The notes: generated from the sequence alone by a model not told the origin. 64,000 nucleotides of DNA from Leptolinea sp964446955 (GCA_964446955.1 CAYUQJ010000001.1:1178001-1242000); one strand, 5' to 3'; numbered from the stretch's first letter, positions 8,210-17,915 are shown. A program made the numbers and translations.

Positions 8210-8245
8210 AACCGGGGCCGAGAAAAAATTCGGCTCCGGTTTATT
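8210..8245 (+). terminator. Rho-independent terminator after leuS
   Basis: ACCGGGGCCGA (8211-8221) pairs with TCGGCTCCGGT (8230-8240) with one G-U pair. The loop is A-rich and TTATTTC follows. Confidence 0.8.
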
Positions 8246-8294
8246 TCATTGCCCCAAACAGGTAAAATAAAGTGAATCAAGCAAGGAGGCACCA

Positions 8295-8975
8295 GTGCGT
8301 TTGGAAGACCTGAACTGGATGGACGTGGAAACGTACCTCTCAAAAGATGACCGCCTGATGTTCATTCTCGGCGCATGTCAGCAGCATGGGTATCTCTCAC
8401 TTCTGACAGATGTGCGAATTCCATTAGCTCTTGCGGATGCATCTGCCAGGCAAACCGGTGTGTTGATTGGTCCGCCAGTCAATTATGGCATTTCACCATA
8501 TTTTCTTTCTTATCCGGGAACAATTTCTCTGTGTCTTGAGACTTTGATACGGGTTGCGGAAGACATTATCCGGTCTGCATCTGGTGTTGGTTTTAAACGG
8601 TTTCTGATCCTTAATGGACATGGCGGCAACAACGGTGTGGCTGCTCATCTTGTGGATGTGGCCAATTCGCTCCCGCATATCCAGGTCGCCTGGTATTCCT
8701 GGTGGGAATCACATAGCGTGGAAGCTGTTTGCATGAAGCATGGACTTTCAATGGACCACGGTGGATGGGGCGAAGCTTTTTCATTCAACCGGGTGACAGA
8801 GCTTCCACTGGAACCCAAGCCGCCCATCAAGATCAATGGTTTGCCCAATGCTGTAGAAACCCGGAAACTGTGCGGCGATGGCGTTCTGGGTGGTCCTTAC
8901 AGTGTGGATGAGGGCATAATGGCCGAAGTCTTCCAGGCAGCCCTGGATGATGTTTTACATCTTCTTGAATTCTAG
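8295..8975 (+). CDS. Creatininase-family amidohydrolase
   Basis: The family contains metal-dependent amidohydrolases acting on creatinine, formamides in flavin and F420 synthesis, and modified peptides; the substrate here cannot be told. A strong AAGGAGG lies 5 bases before a GTG start. Family landmarks are 'QQHGYLSLLTD' (29-39), 'LNGHGGNNG' in the middle and 'DHGGWGEAFSF' further on. The position that holds a metal-binding glutamate in creatininase (E in E-Q-H-G) is glutamine here (Q29), while H31 and D39 are kept, so the metal site may be altered. At 226 residues it is slightly short for the family. It stands alone between leuS and a secreted coiled-coil protein. Confidence 0.82.
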   Translation: MRLEDLNWMDVETYLSKDDRLMFILGACQQHGYLSLLTDVRIPLALADASARQTGVLIGPPVNYGISPYFLSYPGTISLCLETLIRVAEDIIRSASGVGFKRFLILNGHGGNNGVAAHLVDVANSLPHIQVAWYSWWESHSVEAVCMKHGLSMDHGGWGEAFSFNRVTELPLEPKPPIKINGLPNAVETRKLCGDGVLGGPYSVDEGIMAEVFQAALDDVLHLLEF

Positions 8976-9068
8976 TTTTTACAGTCTGATTACACCCATA
9001 CAACATTCCGATAACGCTTCCTTTCTAAAATGGTTTTGGTTAACAAAATCTTACGAAATGGAGCTGTT

Positions 9069-9683
9069 ATGAAAACAAAACAAAAAAACTTCAAACTTAT
9101 CGGAATTCTGATTATCGCGACCCTACTCTCTGGAATAGCCGCGGCATCAACATCAGGATATGTATCTGCCATGTCAAAAGCCGATGACACTCCACCGCCG
9201 CAAACAACACCAGATACGGACAAACCACTACTACCGGAAGAAATGAGTGAAAAAGCCCGTGAATTATTGCTGACAAAGGCATTAAATCGTGAAAAAAGCA
9301 ACCATGAAAAATTTGAAAATATCCTTGTAAAAGCAGACCAGGCAGAAAATCGGATATCAAAACTGATTGCGCGAGCACGTGAAAACGGCAAAGATACAGA
9401 GGATTTGGACCAGGCAGTGGCGGAATTTAACCGGCAATTGGCTGATGCCCGCCTGGCTTATGACCGCGCCGGTAATTTAATCCGCCGCCATGAAGGATTT
9501 GATGACAGTTTCAAAGTAACAGACATGGAACAGGCAAAAGACACTGTTGAGGAAATTCGGGAAGTGAACCGAGAAGTCCGGCAGATTCTAACCCGGGCGA
9601 TGAAAACCCTGCGTGATGCCGGTGAGGTATTTCGGGAAGAAAATCCGCGTCCGTCAACCCAGCCAGCGAATGTTCCGGCTTGA
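9069..9683 (+). CDS. Secreted or membrane-anchored coiled-coil protein, function unknown
   Basis: I use the ATG at 9069, preceded by GGAG at a good distance, not the longer frame from 9030. The 204-residue product begins KTK-QKNFK and then a hydrophobic helix (residues 8-26) ending near an Ala-Ala-Ala-Ser site that suits signal peptidase cleavage. A Pro-rich segment follows (about 39-55), then a highly charged helical region with heptad-like spacing to about residue 190 and a short Pro tail. No catalytic motif is seen. Envelope location is inferred from the N-terminus. Confidence 0.7.
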   Translation: MKTKQKNFKLIGILIIATLLSGIAAASTSGYVSAMSKADDTPPPQTTPDTDKPLLPEEMSEKARELLLTKALNREKSNHEKFENILVKADQAENRISKLIARARENGKDTEDLDQAVAEFNRQLADARLAYDRAGNLIRRHEGFDDSFKVTDMEQAKDTVEEIREVNREVRQILTRAMKTLRDAGEVFREENPRPSTQPANVPA

Positions 9684-9693
9684 TCAAAAAAAA

Positions 9694-9725
9694 GCAAGAC
9701 CCCGGGAGAGTATCCGGGGTCTTGC
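9694..9725. terminator. Strong hairpin downstream of the coiled-coil gene
   Basis: A perfect 12-bp GC-rich stem (9694-9705 with 9714-9725) with an 8-base loop starts 11 bases after the stop codon. The plus strand has seven or more A before the stem and no T run after it. The canonical U-tract would appear on the minus strand. Confidence 0.6.
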
Positions 9726-9773
9726 GTATATACCTGGTTGACGGAATGGATGCCGTCAGGCAAAATTATAAGC

Positions 9774-11516
9774 ATGGTTTTCAATCGCCGGTTAAACTCA
9801 CTGGCAGTTTCAGCGCGTATCCCGTTTGTCGCCGTTCTGGTTTCGGCAATTGCCGGTGGTATTGCGGTCATATATCAGGCGTGGGTTCTTTCTGATATTC
9901 TAAACATGGCGCATATCTCCCAATCTTCGCTTGATAAATTTACCACCCCGTTTTTGTTATTGCTCATCACAATCATTCTTCGAACAATCCTGGTCTATAT
10001 CAATGAACAAAGCGCGGCCGTCCTATCAGAAAACATACGGGCTTCATTAAGAATACGCTTATCCGAAAAAATCCTTCGCCTTGGGCCTGCCTATTCCGGA
10101 CAACGGCAAGCCGGAGACATGGTGCACACAGCCACAGTGGCTGTTGATTCACTTGATTCTTATTTCAGCCAGTATCTTCCCCAGCTTGTGGTTTGTGCTA
10201 TATTGCCTGTCAGTATACTCATCATTGTTTTTCCTCTGGACATTCTATCGGCCATTATCCTCCTGGTAACAGCCCCGCTCATTCCGGTCTTCATGATCCT
10301 GATCGGTCGGACTACCGAGATATTAACCCACCGCCAATATGATGCGTTCAGCCGCATGAGCGCGTTTTTCCATGATTCTCTCCGGGGATTGACCGAACTG
10401 AAAAATTTGGGGCGCAGTCTGGACCATGCAACACAGCTTGACCGTGTCGGCGAAATTTACCGTAACGCGACTCTCAAGGTTTTGCGTGTTGCGTTTTTAT
10501 CTGCTTTCGTTCTGGAACTGGCTGCGACCTTGAGTGTGGCAGTCATTGCTGTCCAGATCGGTATCCGTCTGATGTATGGACAAATGGAATTTCAACAGGC
10601 TTTCTTTTTCCTGGTCATTGCTCCGGAATTCTATTTTCCCTTGCGCCAACTCGGCGCGCGATTCCATTCCGCGCAGAATGGAATTTCAGCGGCAAAACAC
10701 ATCTTCGCCATTATGGATGAGCCGGAAAGTGATATAGACCAGACCACGGAAAAAAATGATTCTGTTTCAACTCCACTTTTCGCAAATGAATTCGAGATCC
10801 GATTTGAAAATGTCTCATACGCCTACCCTGGACGGGAAACAGACGCGATCACTCAAGTCTCATTTGGCATCCATTCGGGGGAAAAACTTGCCATAGTTGG
10901 TCTAAATGGATCAGGCAAAAGTACACTGGCTGCAATGCTTCTTCGTTTCATTCAACCCCGGCAAGGGTTGATAACCTGGAATGGAGTCGACATCCGTTCC
11001 ATTCCGGTAGACACATGGCGTGCGGGCATTTCTTTTGTCAATCAGCCGGCAGCTCTTTTCAACACGACCATCCGCGAAAACCTGACAATTGTCTTGCCAG
11101 ACGCAAAAGACCACCAACTTGAACAAGCTTTAGAGGATGCTCGTCTCCTCGATTTCGTGAAATCCCTTCCTGCGGGATTGGAAAGCCCTCTTGGGGAAGA
11201 TACATACGGGTTCAGCGGTGGACAGTCCCAACGTCTGGTTTTAGCCCGCGCGTTTTTGAAAAACGCGCCCCTCTTAATTCTCGATGAACCAACCACTCAC
11301 CTGGACCCCATAACAGAAGCAGAACTGGATATTTCCATCTCCCGTCTGCAGCAAAACCGCACCAGCATTGTGATCGCTCACCGTCGTCAAACTGCGCAAT
11401 TTGCTGATCGGATCCTTGTAATGGATAACGGCCGGCTTGTTGGTTCTGGACGGCATTCGGATTTGCTGCGTGATTGCCCTGCATATATCAACCTTATCAA
11501 CCGGGAGCCACAATGA
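9774..11516 (+). CDS. cydD: Thiol reductant ABC exporter, CydD-type subunit
   Basis: One half of the CydDC heterodimer, which exports cysteine and glutathione across the membrane and is needed for assembly of cytochrome bd and c-type cytochromes. The ATG at 9774 gives the usual CydD N-terminus (NRRL...); an in-frame TTG at 9738 is the alternative. Six membrane helices occupy about 1-310, and the ATPase domain runs from about 335 to 575. Visible motifs are Walker A GLNGSGKSTL, the Q-loop, the signature SGGQSQRL, Walker B LLILDEPTTHLD and the switch histidine IAHR. A TTGACG...CAAAAT promoter candidate lies just before the start. Its stop overlaps the start of cydC by four bases (ATGA). Confidence 0.88.
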   Translation: MVFNRRLNSLAVSARIPFVAVLVSAIAGGIAVIYQAWVLSDILNMAHISQSSLDKFTTPFLLLLITIILRTILVYINEQSAAVLSENIRASLRIRLSEKILRLGPAYSGQRQAGDMVHTATVAVDSLDSYFSQYLPQLVVCAILPVSILIIVFPLDILSAIILLVTAPLIPVFMILIGRTTEILTHRQYDAFSRMSAFFHDSLRGLTELKNLGRSLDHATQLDRVGEIYRNATLKVLRVAFLSAFVLELAATLSVAVIAVQIGIRLMYGQMEFQQAFFFLVIAPEFYFPLRQLGARFHSAQNGISAAKHIFAIMDEPESDIDQTTEKNDSVSTPLFANEFEIRFENVSYAYPGRETDAITQVSFGIHSGEKLAIVGLNGSGKSTLAAMLLRFIQPRQGLITWNGVDIRSIPVDTWRAGISFVNQPAALFNTTIRENLTIVLPDAKDHQLEQALEDARLLDFVKSLPAGLESPLGEDTYGFSGGQSQRLVLARAFLKNAPLLILDEPTTHLDPITEAELDISISRLQQNRTSIVIAHRRQTAQFADRILVMDNGRLVGSGRHSDLLRDCPAYINLINREPQ

Positions 11517-13297
11517 GCCCGGGCAAATCTGCCACCACGATGCAACCAGCAACTCAAAAGCGATCAATCGTCCATAGATTGTTGCCATTTGCCCATTCAT
11601 ACAGGAAAGAGATTCTCCTCTCCCTGACGCTGTCGGTTGCCACCACAGCGGCTAATATCGGGCTGATGGGTACTTCAGCCTGGTTGATCGCCACAGCCGC
11701 GCTGCAACCATCAATTGCCGAGCTTCAGGTTGCCATCGTCGGGGTACGCGCTTTTGGTATCAGCCGTGGTCTATTCCGATATTTGGAACGTCTGGTTTCC
11801 CATTCGGCCAATTTCCACCTTCTTGCCCGAATTCGAGGGTGGTTCTTTCGTTCCATTGAACCGCGTGTCCCCGGTGCGATTGAAGACATCAAAGCCGGCG
11901 ACCTGTTGGCAAGATCGGCACAGGACATTGAAAACCTCGAGGATTTCTACGTACGCGGCATAGCCCCACCCCTTTCAGCCGTGATCATCACACTGGGAAT
12001 CAGTCTGTTCACCCTGCAGTATGGAATAAGTCTGGCAGCATTACTTGCCGGTGGCCTGATCCTCACAGGTTTTGTGCTATCCATTCAGATTCAATTTTTT
12101 ACCCGAAAGCGATCGGAAGCATTGGTATCCTCCCGCGGTGAAATGGCTGCTGTAACAATGGACACAATACGAAATACGGCGGAGATACTAATGTCCGGTG
12201 CGCAATCGCGCCACATGGGCAGGGTAAGGCAGGCTTCCGCGGCTCTGCGGATGAACAACCTTGCCATAAGTCATTTCCAATCTTTATCTCTGGCGTCCGG
12301 TGTTCTTTTTTCAAACCTGACACTGGCAGCCATTCTTTTTTATGGAGTACAGCTTGTTCAGGCAGGGAGAATTGATGGTGTGACGCTTGCTGTTTTAGCG
12401 CTCGTAACCCTCGCCGGCTTTGAGCCTGTCAGTCAACTACCATCCGCCTCCGTCAGGGTGGAAACAAGCCTGGCCTCTGCCGGACGACTATTTGAATTAA
12501 CTGATCGCCCATTACCGGTTGTTGATGAAAAGTGTATCGCACCCATCGCTAAACCTCGCAGGCTTACGGTCACCGGGTTGGATTTCACTTATCCCGGTGC
12601 GAATCACCCGGCACTGAAGGGTATAAACCTCGAACTTCATCAAGGAGAGAAGATCGCTCTCGTCGGGCCAAGTGGCAGCGGAAAGACTACACTATTTAGA
12701 ATTCTCCAAAAATACCTACCGGCTTCGGTTGGTACAGTTTTCTGGGATGAAACAGATTTAACACAAATTGATGGTTATACAACACGTTCCTGGCAGGCAG
12801 TCATTCAACAAAAAGGATACCTTTTCTCCGGGTCCATCCGGGAGAATTTCAGGCTGGCGTTGCCGCAAATCAATGATCTGCGCATTATCAGAGCCATCCA
12901 TGATGTGGGTCTGTCAGACTGGTTTGCCAGCCTTCCGCATGCACTCGATACATGGTTGGGTGACAATGGAAAACAGGTCAGCGGCGGTGAGAGACAAAGA
13001 CTAATAATTGCCCGTGCCCTGGTTATGGATCGCACCTTCTTACTGGCAGATGAACCCCTTTCCAATCTGGATGTGACTTCTGAGAGAAAAATTTTAAAAA
13101 CACTCTTTGAACATTCGAATACAGTAGCCTGTCTTATTGCCACACATCGCCTGGTTTCAATGGAAGACTATGATGAAATACTGGTATTAGAAAATGGTCA
13201 GATCATCCAGCGAGGCTGTCATAATGAACTGGTCAAACAAACCGGCTTATACAAACAAATGTGGGATCGACAAAACGATAGTTACCGTACTTCCTGA
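11513..13297 (+). CDS. cydC: Thiol reductant ABC exporter, CydC-type subunit
   Basis: Partner of the preceding gene. The ATG at 11513 overlaps the cydD stop, with GGGAG upstream, so translation is probably coupled. The 594-residue protein has six N-terminal helices carrying CydC family sequence (GLMGTSAWLIATAA, GISRGLFRYLERLVSH), then an ATPase domain with Walker A GPSGSGKTTL, signature VSGGERQRL, Walker B FLLADEPLSNLD and switch histidine ATHR. No cydAB genes for cytochrome bd are in the window, so the oxidase must lie elsewhere or the exporter serves general thiol balance. Confidence 0.88.
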   Translation: MSPGKSATTMQPATQKRSIVHRLLPFAHSYRKEILLSLTLSVATTAANIGLMGTSAWLIATAALQPSIAELQVAIVGVRAFGISRGLFRYLERLVSHSANFHLLARIRGWFFRSIEPRVPGAIEDIKAGDLLARSAQDIENLEDFYVRGIAPPLSAVIITLGISLFTLQYGISLAALLAGGLILTGFVLSIQIQFFTRKRSEALVSSRGEMAAVTMDTIRNTAEILMSGAQSRHMGRVRQASAALRMNNLAISHFQSLSLASGVLFSNLTLAAILFYGVQLVQAGRIDGVTLAVLALVTLAGFEPVSQLPSASVRVETSLASAGRLFELTDRPLPVVDEKCIAPIAKPRRLTVTGLDFTYPGANHPALKGINLELHQGEKIALVGPSGSGKTTLFRILQKYLPASVGTVFWDETDLTQIDGYTTRSWQAVIQQKGYLFSGSIRENFRLALPQINDLRIIRAIHDVGLSDWFASLPHALDTWLGDNGKQVSGGERQRLIIARALVMDRTFLLADEPLSNLDVTSERKILKTLFEHSNTVACLIATHRLVSMEDYDEILVLENGQIIQRGCHNELVKQTGLYKQMWDRQNDSYRTS

Positions 13298-13361
13298 GGT
13301 CATTGGAACAAAAGAGCAACGAATTTCGTCCATCTGATAGAAAAATTATCAGGAGGCTATT

Positions 13362-15533
13362 ATGCGCATCCGCTGGTTAATCCGTTTGACCGTATCCGTG
13401 TCTTTTCTTCTATCCAACGTCGGTTCGGTGTTGGCGGATGGTTTCATAATCCCGGAAGTACCGGTCTGCGACCCGTTTCCCTGCCCCCCGCCTGTTATCA
13501 CACTCACCAGCAGCCCCCTGACGGTCAAGGAGCATATTGTTACGGTGCGAATAAAAGACCAACTGGCAGTAACGCATATAGACCAGGTATTTCAAAATAC
13601 AGGTGAACAGACAATCGAAGGGACATATCTGTTTCCACTCCCCGTGGAAGCTGTTGTCCAACAGTTTACGATGTGGATTGAAGGTCAACCAGTCGATGGG
13701 CATATACTTTCCGCCGATGAAGCCAAAGAAACGTACGAGAGTATCGTGCGCGATATGCGGGATCCGGCATTACTGGAATACGCGGGACGAGGAGCGCTTC
13801 AAGCCAGTATTTATCCCATCGCACCCGGCGATGAACGCCGGATTGAACTGGAATACTCCCAGACATTACTCGCTGAAAATGGGCTGGTCGAATACACCTA
13901 CCCATTGAATACAGAAAAGTTCTCCGCTCTCCCGCTTGAAAAAGTATCTATCACGGTCGAGTTGGAGACTTCGGATCCCATTCAGGCGGTTTATTCACCA
14001 AGCCATACTGTGGACATCCAGAAGGGAAATCCACATGCGGCTGTCGTCAGTTATGAGGATTCAAATACCAAACCAGATACTGACTTTACACTTTATTTCT
14101 CATCCGGAGAGGAAGAAACGCTCCATCTACTCTCATTCCGTGATGGACGCGATGCCGAAGACCCGGATGGTTTCTTTGTCCTTCTGGCAGCCCCACGTCC
14201 GGGCATTGAAACAACCCGGGTGGATAAAGACATTTTGCTGGTAATTGACCGATCCGGCAGCATGGAGGGAGAAAAGATCAGGCAGGTTCGTTCAGCCGCC
14301 CGTTATGTTTTGGATCATCTGGGTGATGGCGACCGATTTCACATCACATCATTCAGCAGCAGTGTTGAACATTTCTCCCGGGGGATGTCTCCATCAGCAG
14401 ACGCTGGACAGGCAAAAAAATGGATTGATAGATTATCTGCCGGTGGAAGCACAGACATCAACCAGGCGCTATTGGAAGCAATACAGGCAGTCGACAATGA
14501 ACGTCCCACTTACCTGCTTTTCCTTACAGATGGGCAGCCGACAGTTGGGGTCCGCGATTCTAAGCAGATCCTTCGGAACTTCGCCCTTGATGCCGAAGAA
14601 AACATCCGTGTGTTCCCCTTTGGAGTAGGATATGATGTGGATACAGTTCTATTGGATTCCCTTAGTCAGGAACATCATGGCGCAAGCACATATATCGATC
14701 CGGAGCAACCGGTCGACCAGGTGCTTTCAGAATTCTATGAAAAGATATCGACCCCTGTTTTGACCGACCTTAAATTGGACATCCAGGGTGTGAATGTGTA
14801 TGATCTGTACCCTCAACCACTCCCAGACCTTTTCCAGGGAAGCCAGCTTTTGGTAACCGGACGCTATCAGGATGGTGGAAAAGCCAACATCACGCTTTCC
14901 GGGCAGGTCAATGGCAGGCGGCAGGTTTTTAAATTTCAGAACAGATTATTCACAGAAGAAAGTGCTTCAGAACCCTCACCGGAATCGGCGCTTCCCCGCC
15001 TGTGGGCCGCCCGTAAGATCGGCTCTCTGTTGAACCAGATCCGATTGGAAGGGAATGACCGGGAGACGGTGGACCAGATCGTGAAATTGAGTATTCGTTA
15101 TGGTATTGTCACACCCTATACTTCATACCTGGTCACTGAACCGGGTGTCTGGGGAGAAGCCGATCAGGAACGGGTATCGGAGGAGACATTTAACAGGATG
15201 GAAGCCGCGCCTTCAGCCGCCGTTTCCGGCATGGATGCCGTTCAAACAGCCCGGGAGCAAAATAAACTTGCCGGTTCCATAGCTGTACCGGAAGTCTCAA
15301 ACGAAGTTGAACAGATCATCAAGACAGTCGGGGCACGCACTTTCACGCAAAAAGACGGTGTTTGGGTAGATACCGGCTATGACCCTGATAAGATGACCCT
15401 CAATAAAGTACTCTTTCTCTCGAAGGATTATTTTGATTTGGTCAACCGACGGGACGATCTGGCAGCCTGCCTGGCTCTGGGTGTCAGGGTACTGATCGTC
15501 GATGGAACCAGTGCCATTGAAATCGTTGAATAG
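13362..15533 (+). CDS. VIT and von Willebrand A domain secreted protein (inter-alpha-trypsin inhibitor heavy-chain-like)
   Basis: AGGAGG precedes the ATG. A signal peptide (about 1-25, ending SVLADG) is followed by a Cys/Pro-rich patch, a VIT domain (about 45-170), a connecting beta region, and a von Willebrand factor A domain from about 285 to 460. The metal-ion-dependent adhesion site is complete: DRSGSM near 296, the middle threonine in 'GGSTDIN', and 'LTDGQ'. A C-terminal region of about 230 residues has no clear motif beyond 'KDGVWVDTGYDP'. VIT/vWA proteins bind proteins or matrix outside the cell. The gene ends 17 bases from the convergent transglutaminase-like gene, so the two are neighbours but not an operon. 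Confidence 0.88.
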   Translation: MRIRWLIRLTVSVSFLLSNVGSVLADGFIIPEVPVCDPFPCPPPVITLTSSPLTVKEHIVTVRIKDQLAVTHIDQVFQNTGEQTIEGTYLFPLPVEAVVQQFTMWIEGQPVDGHILSADEAKETYESIVRDMRDPALLEYAGRGALQASIYPIAPGDERRIELEYSQTLLAENGLVEYTYPLNTEKFSALPLEKVSITVELETSDPIQAVYSPSHTVDIQKGNPHAAVVSYEDSNTKPDTDFTLYFSSGEEETLHLLSFRDGRDAEDPDGFFVLLAAPRPGIETTRVDKDILLVIDRSGSMEGEKIRQVRSAARYVLDHLGDGDRFHITSFSSSVEHFSRGMSPSADAGQAKKWIDRLSAGGSTDINQALLEAIQAVDNERPTYLLFLTDGQPTVGVRDSKQILRNFALDAEENIRVFPFGVGYDVDTVLLDSLSQEHHGASTYIDPEQPVDQVLSEFYEKISTPVLTDLKLDIQGVNVYDLYPQPLPDLFQGSQLLVTGRYQDGGKANITLSGQVNGRRQVFKFQNRLFTEESASEPSPESALPRLWAARKIGSLLNQIRLEGNDRETVDQIVKLSIRYGIVTPYTSYLVTEPGVWGEADQERVSEETFNRMEAAPSAAVSGMDAVQTAREQNKLAGSIAVPEVSNEVEQIIKTVGARTFTQKDGVWVDTGYDPDKMTLNKVLFLSKDYFDLVNRRDDLAACLALGVRVLIVDGTSAIEIVE

Positions 15534-15550
15534 TAATCTCTGAAGGAATA

Positions 15551-17860
15551 CTATGACGAGTCCCTTTGCCATAACCGGGAGAAAGCCCCGGTTATGACGA
15601 GGTTCTGCAAACCTGTACCTGCGGCAATACACCGCTGTAAAGGATAATTCAAGTCCGGGCTGTACAATTCTGCATATAAACCATTCCAGAACAAGTGAAT
15701 GTCCTTTTTACCAGCCGGGAACTCTGCAGCCAGTACAGAGAGCAGATCAGCCGGTGTTACAGGCTTTCTGGTTATAACACCCAACCAGATGGATGACTTC
15801 TCGATCCAGTAATACTTCAAAGCCAGAGGGGTCAGACTTGAATACCAATCCAACCAGTTCAACCAACGCGGAACCGGCAAACGCAAATACCGCAATACTC
15901 TTAACAATACAGAAGGCAACCGCAGCTTTTTCAAGCGAACCTTTTTTCTGAAAAACCACCATAATGCAGTCAAAACCAGTATTGCGAGCAAAGCAATGAT
16001 CACATAGACCATCCACACGTTGCGAATTATCGGTTCTATTTCTGTCTCAGGTATTTGCGGGACGATTTCGCTCTGAGGGATCTCTTCCACATTGCCTCGG
16101 CGTTCTTCTGGCGTGAGGTCATCATTGACATCCTGGTCATTCTCAGGGGTGGAAGAATATGGTGGTTCACCTTCATTCGAGGTTGGTTCAAAAGGCAGCC
16201 ACCCGATCCCCGGAAAATAGACTTCCGGCCAGGTATGAGCATCATTTAGCCGGACAAGATAGGTGTTCTCCATTCGTTCGCCCTGGCTGTAACCCACTGC
16301 CATGCGAGCCGGAATACCAGCCGCGCGTAGAAGAATAACCTCTGCCGAGGCGAAATAGGTACAAAACCCCTCTTTCTTTTCAAAAAGGAACCAGTCCACA
16401 GGGTCGCGGCCCCGTGGCGGCGAGGAAATCCGGTTATTGTATTTATACTGAGTACGCATATACCGGGTAATATTCATTACGCGTTCTGCAACTGTATTTC
16501 CAACAGCTATCTGAGCAGCCAGTTCCCTGACCCTTGCCGGCACTGTATCAGGAATTTGCAAACTGCTTGAAGATACATCGGCAGGTATGGAGTATTGCAT
16601 CTCTCGCAGATCCATCTGTGAACCGGTAAAAAGGGCACTCTCTACATGAAACACATCCCCTTCGTTGAGCATGTTCAACGGAAATACCTGAACGTCACCC
16701 GGTTGTCCCGCCGGTCTATCCGTTGTTGCCAACCGGAAGGGAATGTCCATAGATGAAAAACGACCCGCGTATGGAATAACCGAACCGTCTGCGGACTGCC
16801 AGAAATACCGGGTTGTAAGATTATTGAGGTATTGTGAATTTGTATAATCCTCTGCTGTGAAAGCAGTCTTATCATTATCCACAAAACCCGGCGCATGCCA
16901 GTGTCCATCCCGGTACTCATAGAAGTATTTAACCCGCCAGTAGTATTTTGAGTCTTGTAAAGGACCCTCCACAAGTTCCACCAGGAATGCCGGACTTGGG
17001 TCTTCAGGTGTCTGATTTCCCAATTCCATCCCACCCGGATATGTACCGGTTAAAGTCGTGGTTCCCTGAAGTGAAACAAAATTATTCTGCAGACTCATCT
17101 GAATATTCTGCCAAAATTCAGATACACGCTCATATTCATTCGTCCCGGGTGTAAATGACCGTATGATGGTTTCCAGGTTCCACGCGACAAAAACCAGCAG
17201 AATACCAAGAACAGCGGATAACCGGGAAATTGATTCACCGGCTTCCCGTTCCACCCGATAACCTTCGCTTTCCAAAACCAACCTGCGGTTCAACCAGAAA
17301 AGACGGGAAGCCAGCAGGAAGAGCAGGAAGAGCAAGGAAGCACCCAGCCAGGATGTCAACGTGGATGATTTTGCATAAAAATCAATCACGCCAAATATGC
17401 CCGCAGCGGCCAATAATCCCTGCCAGGGATTCCACCGTCGGGTAAATCCGAATCCGGTGAAATAACCAATTGCCCAGAAGAAATAGGCGCAAAACATGAC
17501 AAAGATCAACGGATCCTGAACTGCCTGTCCGTTAATAGCCTGGGAAAGGGCCAGATTCGCCCGCTGTCCAATAGAAGCCAGCCGGGTTGACCAAACCCCA
17601 TCCGGTGTCATGCGCAATACCAAAAGCCATAGGGGGATCACGATGGAAAGAATGAAGAAGAAGAGATTGGCCAGCGCCGAACTAAGCCTTGACATCCCGA
17701 GTAACAGGCCTAACGCTGCGCCTACCAATGCCAGTAACTCAACCTGATCCAACCCGACTGCCCAGCCCGTGGATTGCAGCAGCGCAGCCGGCAGCCAGAT
17801 GCAGACCAGTATCATGACAATCGAGTAGTGATCCCAGAGTCTGGGCGAATTATCGACCAT
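15551..17860 (-). CDS. Membrane-anchored transglutaminase-like protease (DUF3488-transglutaminase, TgpA-like)
   Basis: I start it at the ATG at 17860; a TTG 15 bases upstream is possible. N-terminal hydrophobic helices (about 1-240) form a DUF3488-like membrane part. The extracytoplasmic transglutaminase core has the nucleophile in 'GFCTYFAS' near 503 and the histidine in 'NDAHTWPEVYF' near 543. The third triad position falls in 'GWLPFEPT', where glutamate stands in place of aspartate. A further membrane helix (about 625-645) and a cytoplasmic tail containing a DUF4129-like region follow. The family includes cysteine proteases and crosslinking enzymes; the activity here is not decided. Confidence 0.85.
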   Translation of the reverse strand: MVDNSPRLWDHYSIVMILVCIWLPAALLQSTGWAVGLDQVELLALVGAALGLLLGMSRLSSALANLFFFILSIVIPLWLLVLRMTPDGVWSTRLASIGQRANLALSQAINGQAVQDPLIFVMFCAYFFWAIGYFTGFGFTRRWNPWQGLLAAAGIFGVIDFYAKSSTLTSWLGASLLFLLFLLASRLFWLNRRLVLESEGYRVEREAGESISRLSAVLGILLVFVAWNLETIIRSFTPGTNEYERVSEFWQNIQMSLQNNFVSLQGTTTLTGTYPGGMELGNQTPEDPSPAFLVELVEGPLQDSKYYWRVKYFYEYRDGHWHAPGFVDNDKTAFTAEDYTNSQYLNNLTTRYFWQSADGSVIPYAGRFSSMDIPFRLATTDRPAGQPGDVQVFPLNMLNEGDVFHVESALFTGSQMDLREMQYSIPADVSSSSLQIPDTVPARVRELAAQIAVGNTVAERVMNITRYMRTQYKYNNRISSPPRGRDPVDWFLFEKKEGFCTYFASAEVILLRAAGIPARMAVGYSQGERMENTYLVRLNDAHTWPEVYFPGIGWLPFEPTSNEGEPPYSSTPENDQDVNDDLTPEERRGNVEEIPQSEIVPQIPETEIEPIIRNVWMVYVIIALLAILVLTALWWFFRKKVRLKKLRLPSVLLRVLRYLRLPVPRWLNWLDWYSSLTPLALKYYWIEKSSIWLGVITRKPVTPADLLSVLAAEFPAGKKDIHLFWNGLYAELYSPDLNYPLQRCIAAGTGLQNLVITGAFSRLWQRDSS

Positions 17861-17915
17861 AGATTGAGTGTACAATAAGGCAGTTTTTCATATTCAGCTA
17901 GACAATCGAATCCCA

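Noticed and set aside
15570..15596. Inverted repeat CATAACCGGG/CCCGGTTATG as a terminator
   Set aside because: It is inside the end of the transglutaminase-like gene and no T-run follows on either strand.
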